From an uncultured Chlamydiae bacterium (GTDB lineage Bacteria; Chlamydiota; Chlamydiia; Chlamydiales; Rhabdochlamydiaceae): a stretch of DNA of 7,208 nucleotides. The notes beneath the pieces are model-generated. The model was not told the origin of the DNA. It saw nothing but the letters and a program-made list of their open reading frames with translations, and made no database searches. This document shows, one piece after another, positions 1 to 5,876 of this stretch; positions within the stretch are counted from its first letter, which is position 1, and each line of letters opens with the position of its first letter. Where the stretch lies: assembly GCA_945957075.1 (NCBI GenBank), contig CAMFJP010000073.1, forward strand, positions 1 to 7,208, given 5' to 3'. Made by a program: the position numbers and the translations under genes.

Positions 1-1
1 C

Positions 2-631
2 TACATATCAACCTCTTGGAATAACGTTCTTTCCATTCACGCCGAGCTACAGGATACAAGCCTTGTGCTTATTGTAGATCTAAAACAAGGCGGACGCATA
101 GAAATCCCCAGATTAACAAAAGAAGCATTGGAAGCTGTTTTCACCTTCCATGCAAGATATTTAGAAGAGATCCCCTCCTCTGGACAAGTCGCGCCCAAAA
201 ACACAATGACAGTAGGGTTTGCGCAGTTACCAGAAGGCATGGAAGGCCTTTTGCAACACAATGAAGAACAAGCAAACGCAGATCCTTTACCAGAAGAGGT
301 CTTAAATAAAATCCGATCTTTATCAAGCGCTATGGGTATGGACCGACTCATGCCCAAACCAGAACCTCACTGCAATTGTCCTTTTTGCCAAGTATCGCGC
401 GCAATGCATGATTTACAAAACACCGCTCTTTCAGAAAAAGAAGACGAGGTCTCAGATGCCGACCTTACCTTTCGCACTTGGGATATCGAACAAATTGCCG
501 AAAAACTCTATTCCGTCAAAAACCCATTAGACAAGCAAGAGTGCTACCAGGTTTATCTTGGGGAGCCCGTCGGGTGCACATGCGGCCAACCCCACTGCGA
601 CCACATTCACTCTGTATTAATGAGTCACTAA
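2..631 (+). CDS. Conserved-looking hypothetical protein with C-terminal Cys/His clusters (5'-truncated by window edge)
   Basis: The reading frame is open from position 2 to the TAA at 629-631, so the 209 visible residues are probably the C-terminal part of a longer protein. A GTG at 65 with AGGA at 51-54 could be an internal start, but the open frame upstream argues for truncation by the window edge. I do not recognise the family. The N-terminal visible part is mixed and soluble-looking, with no membrane segment. Two Cys/His clusters stand out: HCNCPFC at visible residues 123-129 (about nt 368-388), and GCTCGQPHCDHIH at 191-203 (about nt 572-610). Together they give C-x-C-x2-C and C-x-C-x4-C-x-H spacings that could hold a zinc ion or metal cluster. 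Between them is an acidic stretch and a segment with TWDIEQIAEKLYSVKNPLD. The function is unknown. Metal binding is an inference from spacing only. Confidence 0.75.
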   Translation, partial: YISTSWNNVLSIHAELQDTSLVLIVDLKQGGRIEIPRLTKEALEAVFTFHARYLEEIPSSGQVAPKNTMTVGFAQLPEGMEGLLQHNEEQANADPLPEEVLNKIRSLSSAMGMDRLMPKPEPHCNCPFCQVSRAMHDLQNTALSEKEDEVSDADLTFRTWDIEQIAEKLYSVKNPLDKQECYQVYLGEPVGCTCGQPHCDHIHSVLMSH

Positions 632-636
632 AGGTT

Positions 637-716
637 ATACTAAACACGGAAAAAAACTTCATATTTACGCAGCTTTCACACGGCTCAAATATAAATTTAT
701 TTTTCGTGTTTGGTAT
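637..716. repeat. Long imperfect inverted repeat (stem-loop) after the first gene
   Basis: The arms 637-648 (ATACTAAACACG) and 705-716 (CGTGTTTGGTAT) pair over 12 consecutive positions with one G-U wobble. After a bulged G649, A650-A654 pair with T700-T704. Inside the loop, ATATTT (661-666) pairs with AAATAT (687-692) and AGC (671-673) with GCT (683-685). It starts five bases after the stop codon at 631. Neither strand has a T-run directly after the stem, so it is not a classical intrinsic terminator. It may be a structured 3' UTR, a small RNA, or a dispersed inverted-repeat element. The structure was read by eye and its energy was not computed. Confidence 0.5.
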
Positions 717-735
717 TATGCAAAAGCTCTATTAA

Positions 736-810
736 GCCTATTTTCAAAATTTGATTTTAAATCTATCAAAAAGCGCGGTTTTTTAAAAAAAATGAAATTT
801 CGAAAAAGGC
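736..810. repeat. Second imperfect inverted repeat in the same gap
   Basis: GCCT (736-739) pairs with AGGC (807-810). After a bulged A740, TTTTC (741-745) pairs with GAAAA (802-806). After one A-C mismatch, AAATTT (747-752) pairs with AAATTT (795-800), and further in ATTTT (754-758) pairs with AAAAT (789-793). That is about 20 pairs with few defects. Much of it is A/T, so part could arise by chance in such AT-rich DNA; the GCCT/AGGC and TTTTC/GAAAA blocks are the more convincing part. No T-tract follows on either strand. Confidence 0.35.
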
Positions 811-859
811 CTATTACAGATTCGTAAAATATTTATTGCAATTTAACAAAAAACAAAGC

Positions 860-883
860 ATACCTTTACGCTTTAACAGGTAT
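860..883 (+). promoter_or_regulatory. Possible hairpin covering the ribosome binding site of the 889-2082 gene
   Basis: ATACCT (860-865) is the exact complement of AGGTAT (878-883). TT (866-867) can continue pairing with AA (875-876) past a bulged C877, leaving a 7-nt loop. The right arm contains AGG (878-880), the only Shine-Dalgarno-like sequence before the ATG at 889 (8-nt spacing). If it forms, the hairpin would reduce ribosome access. I found no convincing sigma-70 promoter upstream. TTGCAA at 836-841 is a possible -35 box, but no good -10 follows at the right distance. Confidence 0.35.
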
Positions 884-888
884 ATTTC

Positions 889-2082
889 ATGTTGTCTATC
901 GATACCCGATATAGCAAAACCCGCCCTAATCTCAGCCCACCACCCAACTGCATCCCCCCATTTTACGTAAGAAACTCCCCTGAAGCACGCCTGCTTGCAG
1001 AACGCCCAAGAGACTTAGAAATCAAACTGCGCAGCATCTGGGCCGTTAAAATGCTAGCCACACGACCAGATGCTCAACAATCCCCTTCATTACATATACA
1101 TGCTCTTCTAAGGGCATCAAGAACTGATGCTTTAGGAGAACACGAAACCAAAGACCGCTTGAATATACTAGCAGAAATCGCTTTTCAAAAACTTCTTTAC
1201 ACACAAACCTTTGAATCAGGGCGCACCCTTTTATACGATATCCGATCTTTAGCTGAACAGAAAGGCTATGAAAAACTATTAGATTGGTCTACCACAACAC
1301 TACAGCGTATAGAACAAGATAAACGCACATTTCAAGAGACAATGGGAAAAATAGCAGCAAATCAAACAATGCTACATCTCCGCAATTTAATCGATGAGAT
1401 AGAAACAAACCAGACTATAAAAGATCCTGAAAGAGACGACTTTGTGAACAAAACAAAGTGGTATATGCGTGATATAGGAGCATATCACAAACCCCTTCAT
1501 CCTCCTCTTTCAATATCCAAATCACAATGGGAGCGGCTTGCACTTTTACATGCCCTAGCCTATCTAGAACGCTTTTACACATCCGAAGTCCTTTCCACAA
1601 AAAAAATACAAACATTAAAACAAAGCACCTGTCAATTGCCTATACAAGGATTTCTTCTTGATTATTTTTGGAAAATAAAAAAACTTACAAAAAAAACAAT
1701 GACAAAAGGACATCAGCTCACAGATAAAACAACCTTTTTTCATTTGCTTAGGGAATGCGTTTTAACACGGATTGCTGATTGGGAAGAATGCTTTGCAACC
1801 CTCATAAAAGAAAAAAAAAGACCCTTTGTGTTAGATCAGCCTCCAGCCAGATTATCTGGATTTAACACGACAATAGAAGAAATCGATGACGTACGTCTAT
1901 GGGTGGAAAGATGGGAAGAAATCATTGAACACTACTCAAGGATGCATGACACAAAAATTCCAGCGGACATGCAAGAATTAGTGGAAGAAACGAGCCTTAA
2001 AATCAACGAAATTGACGCTCTAGCATACAGACAAGCCCATCAAGAAACGGGCAGAGAGACTTCCTCGTCTTCAGGCGTATAA
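889..2082 (+). CDS. Hypothetical protein, 397 aa, mostly alpha-helical, family not recognised
   Basis: The frame runs from ATG 889, preceded by a weak AGG at 878-880, to TAA 2080-2082. I recognise no domain or catalytic motif. The protein starts with a polar, proline-rich, non-signal-like segment (roughly residues 8-25). The rest is largely amphipathic helix-forming sequence rich in Glu, Lys, Leu and Trp (for example around residues 85-175, 210-245 and 325-380). It ends in a Ser-rich tail (SSSSGV). No transmembrane helix or Sec signal is evident, so it is cytosolic or exported by a signal-less route. In Chlamydiae, proteins of this type are often lineage-specific and some are type III effectors; that is a hypothesis here, not something the sequence shows. 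Its last 43 bp overlap the oppositely oriented ABC transporter gene. The coding region contains several long A-runs, including A9 at 1811-1819. Confidence 0.7.
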   Translation: MLSIDTRYSKTRPNLSPPPNCIPPFYVRNSPEARLLAERPRDLEIKLRSIWAVKMLATRPDAQQSPSLHIHALLRASRTDALGEHETKDRLNILAEIAFQKLLYTQTFESGRTLLYDIRSLAEQKGYEKLLDWSTTTLQRIEQDKRTFQETMGKIAANQTMLHLRNLIDEIETNQTIKDPERDDFVNKTKWYMRDIGAYHKPLHPPLSISKSQWERLALLHALAYLERFYTSEVLSTKKIQTLKQSTCQLPIQGFLLDYFWKIKKLTKKTMTKGHQLTDKTTFFHLLRECVLTRIADWEECFATLIKEKKRPFVLDQPPARLSGFNTTIEEIDDVRLWVERWEEIIEHYSRMHDTKIPADMQELVEETSLKINEIDALAYRQAHQETGRETSSSSGV

Positions 2083-3962
2083 AGAGCTTCCCACATCGCT
2101 CGGAAAGGGGGGCAACAAGCAAGAAGTTCATCCTTTGTCCCCTCAGCAACCTTTTGTCCTTTTTCTATATAAATGATTTTATCGGCATGCTCAATCGTTG
2201 CAAGCCTATGCGCGATAATAATTTGTGTAACTTCTCCATGAAGGGACTGAATCGCCATACGAAAACGCAGCTCACTGATTGCATCGAGCGCAGAGGTTGC
2301 CTCATCCAGGACTAAAATCGGAGCGTTTTTAACAAGGGCTCTTGCAATTGCTAGCCGTTGCTGTTGTCCACCCGAAAAGTTTTGCCCAGCTTCAGCAAGC
2401 ATTGTGTCGTATTGCCGTGGAAGCTTAGAAATAAACTCATCAGCGTGCGCTCTTTGCGCTGCAAGCTGTATTGCCTCAATGGAAAAATCCCGACCAAACG
2501 CAATATTTGCAGAAATAGTATCTAAAAATAAAAAGGGTTTTTGAGAAACAAAAGAAATATTTTCCCTAAGAGATTTTTGCGTATAAGCATGAATCGGTCT
2601 ACCGTCAATACGAATTTCGCCATCGACAACGTCATATAACCTGGGGAGCAATTGTACAAGAGTTGATTTTCCAGATCCTGTTGGCCCAACAAGAGCCACC
2701 GTCTCTCCCTTCTTAACAGTGAAACTAACATCCTTTAAAACCCATTCACCTTGGTAATGGAACCACACTCGATCAAACGCAATTTCACTCTTAAACTCTT
2801 GAAGATCAATAGCCCCTGGTTTATCTGCAATTAGAGGTCTTAGATGCAACACCTCAAACATGCGCTCTGCTGCAACAACGCCTCGCTGAATATTTCCATT
2901 TTCATCGGCAAATTTTTTTACAGGCTCATAGGCAATATGTAAAAGACCACAAAACACAATAAGCTGAGAAACTGCAACACCTAGGACATGAAGGCCTACC
3001 AAAACAACCATAGCCAAGCATAGCGTTGTAATTGCATGCAAAATGGGGCGAGTCAAAAGCCCATATTTGGCTGTTTTGCTCTCTAAAGCCGCCATTTTTT
3101 CATTTTGCTCTCGATATTTTTTTATAGAAAAAAGCTCCATAGCAAAGATCTTAACAGTTTGAATCCCCGCTAAAAAATCGATCAAAACCGAAGCAAATTT
3201 TTCCTGGTTTGTTTGCAACTGTCTTGAAACCTTTTTAACCCTTTTTGCTAAAAGAACAATAGGAAGCACAATAAGCGGCATTCCTAGAAAAATAACAAGA
3301 GAAAGACGCCAAGACAAACAAAAACAGGCAATTAAACAGGTGCAAATCGTAAAGGGAGTTTGTAAATAATTTGTAAGACACGAATTAATAGAAGAAGCTA
3401 TTTGCCCAGCATCTCCAACCACTCTAGAAGACAGGCTGCCTATATTATGCTGCTGGTAAAAACTCATAGGAAGAGATTGAATATGCTCAAAATAACTCTG
3501 TCTTAAATCTCGACTCACCCGAATGGCAAGCAGCTGTGTTGTATATCTACTGGCAAAAAGCCAAATAGCCTTAAACATCGCAACGGAAATAAGAATCATG
3601 ACAAGAAGAGTCAAATTGTTTTCAACGTTGAAATTCTTTTTTACTTTGTTGAAAATCCAATTCAAAGGGTTTGTTTCTTTTGCATCGGATAAAAAAGCAA
3701 TTGCATCTTGCTTAGAGATTTTCCCGGTATGGTCCTTATCTATCTGAGGCCAAACAACCTCAATATGCTCTTTAGTAACAGTATCTGGCTCTTGTGCATG
3801 CGCAAATAATTTAAAAAAATCAGCGCCTGTATTGGACATAATTCCAAGAGCAAACATTTCCAATTGAGAGGCTATCGTTAGCGCAAACAAAGTAAGAAAA
3901 GTGGATATCAACAAAGAAAGATGGCGCCGACTTTGAAGCGCTGCCTTAAGAAGCAATTTCAT
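2040..3962 (-). CDS. msbA: MsbA-like ABC transporter, fused permease and ATPase, with an EF-hand-like insertion
   Basis: This is a 640-residue half-transporter of the MsbA/lipid exporter type, with the membrane domain first and the ATPase second. It is expected to act as an inner-membrane homodimer. A first hydrophobic helix lies at about residues 15-38 and the second at about 117-137; further helices follow to about 345. The ATPase has an A-loop aromatic (Y403), Walker A GPTGSGKST (426-434), Q-loop Q474, signature FSGGQ (529-533), Walker B ILVLDE (549-554), D-loop SALD (557-560) and H-loop H585, all intact. Between helices 1 and 2 is an enlarged loop of about 75 residues with an EF-hand-like motif, D75-x-D77-x-T79-G80-x-I82-x3-D86. 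This is longer than the usual MsbA first periplasmic loop. The gene is the last of the operon, and its ATG overlaps the accA stop (ATGA at 3962-3959), suggesting translational coupling. The substrate is probably lipid A or lipooligosaccharide core, but other lipids or peptides cannot be excluded. Confidence 0.88.
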   Translation of the reverse strand: MKLLLKAALQSRRHLSLLISTFLTLFALTIASQLEMFALGIMSNTGADFFKLFAHAQEPDTVTKEHIEVVWPQIDKDHTGKISKQDAIAFLSDAKETNPLNWIFNKVKKNFNVENNLTLLVMILISVAMFKAIWLFASRYTTQLLAIRVSRDLRQSYFEHIQSLPMSFYQQHNIGSLSSRVVGDAGQIASSINSCLTNYLQTPFTICTCLIACFCLSWRLSLVIFLGMPLIVLPIVLLAKRVKKVSRQLQTNQEKFASVLIDFLAGIQTVKIFAMELFSIKKYREQNEKMAALESKTAKYGLLTRPILHAITTLCLAMVVLVGLHVLGVAVSQLIVFCGLLHIAYEPVKKFADENGNIQRGVVAAERMFEVLHLRPLIADKPGAIDLQEFKSEIAFDRVWFHYQGEWVLKDVSFTVKKGETVALVGPTGSGKSTLVQLLPRLYDVVDGEIRIDGRPIHAYTQKSLRENISFVSQKPFLFLDTISANIAFGRDFSIEAIQLAAQRAHADEFISKLPRQYDTMLAEAGQNFSGGQQQRLAIARALVKNAPILVLDEATSALDAISELRFRMAIQSLHGEVTQIIIAHRLATIEHADKIIYIEKGQKVAEGTKDELLACCPPFRAMWEALYTPEDEEVSLPVS

Positions 3963-4807
3963 ACTCTACCACACAAAACTTCTTCTTCTCGAATTGCACA
4001 TTTGCCCATTTTACGAAACTTAGCAAAACGGCGCTCAAGAAGATCATCTGTAGGCACCGCTTTTAAGACATTCCACTGAGAAAGAATATGTTCTTTCACT
4101 CTAGCATAAGTGGATGCCACGTCGTGATGAGCGCCTCCGTGTGGTTCGTTAATGATATGATCAATAATTTCCATTTCCAAAAGATACTCTGGGTGCATTT
4201 TAAGAACCTCTGCTGCTTGCTGCTTTTTGCTCGCATCCTTCCAAAGAATGGAAGCGCAACCCTCTGGGGAAATCACTGAATAATAGGAGTGTTCTAACAT
4301 AGCAATAGAATCTCCTATACCCATACCTAAAGCTCCTCCAGAACACCCCTCACCAATTAATACAATAATAATAGGGGTTGGCAATCTCGACATTTCTAAA
4401 AGATTGTTTGCAATCGCCCACCCTTGCCCCCTCTCTTCAGCTGCAAGACCAGCGTATGCCCCCGGCGTATCCAAAAAAGATAGAACTGGAAGATGAAATT
4501 TGGCCGCAAGGCGCATACAACGCAGCGCTTTACGATACCCTTCCGGATGTGGCATGCCGAAATTACGCTTTAATCTTGTCTCTGTATCATACCCCTTTTC
4601 TTGGGCAATAACCATAAATTTTTGACCATCAATCATCCCAAGTCCAGCACAAATAGCTGGATCATCTCGAAACAATCGATCCCCAGATAATTCAACATAA
4701 TCTTGACAAAGGTTACTGATATAATCGAGGGCCTTTGGGCGGCTTGGGTGCCGGCAAATTGCAACCCGCTCCCAAGCTGAGAGTTTTTCGTGTTTTTTCG
4801 TAGACAT
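3959..4807 (-). CDS. accA: Acetyl-CoA carboxylase carboxyltransferase subunit alpha (short N-terminus)
   Basis: AccA pairs with AccD to transfer carboxyl from carboxybiotin-AccB to acetyl-CoA, giving malonyl-CoA for fatty-acid synthesis in the cytosol. Diagnostic segments are RHPSRPKALDYI (19-30), RNFGMPHPEGYRKALR (81-96), DTPGAYAGLAAEERGQ (113-128), GEGCSGGAL (152-160) and YSVISPEGCASILWK (176-190). At 282 residues it is shorter than the E. coli protein (319). Alignment from memory shows that the first 38 or so residues, including the usual LDFE...EL helix, are missing. An in-frame TAG at 4826-4828 and the preceding gene leave no room for them, so the start at ATG 4807 is forced. The oxyanion-hole region has Cys155 where Gly is common, and the GAYPG-type motif reads GAYAG. 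It sits 1 nt after the transpeptidase stop and overlaps the next gene by 4 nt. No accD is in the window. Confidence 0.93.
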   Translation of the reverse strand: MSTKKHEKLSAWERVAICRHPSRPKALDYISNLCQDYVELSGDRLFRDDPAICAGLGMIDGQKFMVIAQEKGYDTETRLKRNFGMPHPEGYRKALRCMRLAAKFHLPVLSFLDTPGAYAGLAAEERGQGWAIANNLLEMSRLPTPIIIVLIGEGCSGGALGMGIGDSIAMLEHSYYSVISPEGCASILWKDASKKQQAAEVLKMHPEYLLEMEIIDHIINEPHGGAHHDVASTYARVKEHILSQWNVLKAVPTDDLLERRFAKFRKMGKCAIREEEVLCGRV

Positions 4808-4808
4808 G

Positions 4809-5795
4809 CTACTTACTACTCCTTTCTATACCAGGAAGTTGAGCTTCATGAAAATCTTTAACAAGCCAGATGTATGAGGGTTTTGTAATGATGACCGCAA
4901 ATATTTCCTCTATATCTTCTTGCAACATACGGATACAACCATCACTGTCGTAAGATCGAATATAATCGCGAAGTTCTTCCCATTTGCCATTTTTAACCGT
5001 CCAAGGAACCCCATGCAGGCCATAGCCTTTTGCAGCCGCTGTGCACCCCTCTAGATCTTGATCAAAAGGAATCCACCGAGTACCAAAAACGGTCATCATT
5101 TCTATGTTTTGCCCCCTATAAAGACCTTGAGTCCCTGGCTTGTAAATGGCTATTTTACTACCTAATGAATACCTACCAAGAGGAGTTAAAGATCCTGAAG
5201 GAGAATGGGGGTCGACAGCGCCAAGTCCAACAAGATAAGTTTTTAAAAGAATCCTTTCCTGTGAATCTAAGTCCAGACAGTAAAGACCAAGTTTACAGCG
5301 GGTTATATCCACAAGAAGATGAAACTCAATTTTTTTATCTTTTTTGAACACGTTAAAGCGGCTGCCAACAGAAACTTTTTGAGAAAAATAATCAGGCTTA
5401 CCATTAAGCGACCTAGCAATAAAATGACGCGAGGTACTGTAATAAGAGGCATAATCTGCAACCCAGGCAGACCTGCCTTGGAGCCAAGGAACTGTCGATG
5501 TATAGGCAATAGTTTCTATAAAGGGCAAACGACTAGGCCCTGTTGTAAATAAGCGAAAGATAATGTCCGCTTCCGGAAAATCGTCCCCTTCAAGAGGAGT
5601 CGCAACATGCACAGGAGGCGGCTCCGGAGCCGGAGGAGCTAAAACGACAGGTACAGGGGCGGCTACAGGCTCTAAAACAACAATTGGAGAGGTAGGGATT
5701 TCAATTGTAGGTGGTTTTTTTTTAAAAAATGCCATTGCCCCTATCACGGCAAATACAAGTACCCCTAACCAAAGAACGATACGAGGAAATGACAT
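4809..5795 (-). CDS. Membrane-anchored L,D-transpeptidase (YkuD / ErfK-YbiS family)
   Basis: The family forms meso-DAP to meso-DAP (3-3) peptidoglycan cross-links, or attaches proteins to peptidoglycan, using a catalytic cysteine in the periplasm. Residue numbers are from ATG 5795 (328 aa). A short N-terminus is followed by one hydrophobic helix (about 5-24), a KKK basic stop, and a long Pro/Val/Ala-rich spacer (about 29-66). A region without recognised motifs follows, then the YkuD domain from about 158 to 312. The catalytic signature is present: HG at 261-262 and SDGCIRM at 284-290, with Cys287 as the nucleophile and Arg289 conserved. The pattern predicts a type II inner-membrane protein with the enzyme in the periplasm. 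A GTG at 5807 would add four residues, but the GGGAG motif (5813-5809) is only 1 nt from it. The same motif is 13 nt from the ATG, which I prefer though the spacing is long. It is the first gene of the operon with accA and msbA. It could be a protein-to-peptidoglycan linker rather than a cross-linker. Confidence 0.87.
   Translation of the reverse strand: MSFPRIVLWLGVLVFAVIGAMAFFKKKPPTIEIPTSPIVVLEPVAAPVPVVLAPPAPEPPPVHVATPLEGDDFPEADIIFRLFTTGPSRLPFIETIAYTSTVPWLQGRSAWVADYASYYSTSRHFIARSLNGKPDYFSQKVSVGSRFNVFKKDKKIEFHLLVDITRCKLGLYCLDLDSQERILLKTYLVGLGAVDPHSPSGSLTPLGRYSLGSKIAIYKPGTQGLYRGQNIEMMTVFGTRWIPFDQDLEGCTAAAKGYGLHGVPWTVKNGKWEELRDYIRSYDSDGCIRMLQEDIEEIFAVIITKPSYIWLVKDFHEAQLPGIERSSK
4819..4825 (-). 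promoter_or_regulatory. Ribosome binding site of accA inside the upstream gene's 3' end
   Basis: The minus strand reads AAAGGAG here, followed by 11 nt to the accA ATG at 4807. The site lies in the last codons of the transpeptidase gene, whose TAG stop (4811-4809) is one base before the ATG. This fits coupled translation and supports the short AccA start. Confidence 0.65.
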
Positions 5796-5816
5796 AAATG
5801 GTAGCACACTCCCTAT

Positions 5817-5846
5817 TTGACATCGTAATTATCGACACTTTAGAAT
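5817..5846 (+). promoter_or_regulatory. Sigma-70-type promoter for mnmM-yidC
   Basis: A perfect -35 box TTGACA (5817-5822) is followed by an 18-bp spacer and a -10 box TAGAAT (5841-5846, 5 of 6 matches to TATAAT). Transcription would start near 5853, giving a leader of about 24 nt before the mnmM ATG. A weak AGGA (5869-5872) precedes the ATG by 4 nt. Confidence 0.7.
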
Positions 5847-5855
5847 ATTTTGCAA
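5828..5855 (-). promoter_or_regulatory. Sigma-70-type promoter for the transpeptidase-accA-msbA operon
   Basis: On the minus strand, TTGCAA (5855-5850) is followed by 16 bp and GATAAT (5833-5828), which matches TATAAT in 5 of 6 positions. The start would be near 5822, about 27 nt before the ATG at 5795. It is interleaved with the plus-strand promoter: each -10 box lies between the two boxes of the other promoter. Confidence 0.5.
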
Positions 5856-5876
5856 CCTATCAAGATCTAGGAATAT

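Noticed and set aside
37..357. Open frame on the minus strand opposite the first gene
   Set aside because: It lies fully opposite a better-supported plus-strand gene with Cys/His clusters, has no ribosome site, and its composition is that of an antisense shadow.
478..735. 85-codon plus-strand frame crossing the end of the first gene into the gap
   Set aside because: It starts inside the first gene in another frame, shows no motif, and its 3' half runs through the inverted repeat at 637-716.
632..888. A tRNA or small protein gene in the intergenic gap
   Set aside because: No cloverleaf with a T-loop consensus and no short frame with a start and ribosome site stood out; the structure seen is simple stem-loops.
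5563..5820. Gly/Thr-rich plus-strand frame opposite the transpeptidase N-terminus
   Set aside because: It is the reverse image of the Pro/Val/Ala-rich spacer of the real gene; low-complexity shadow.
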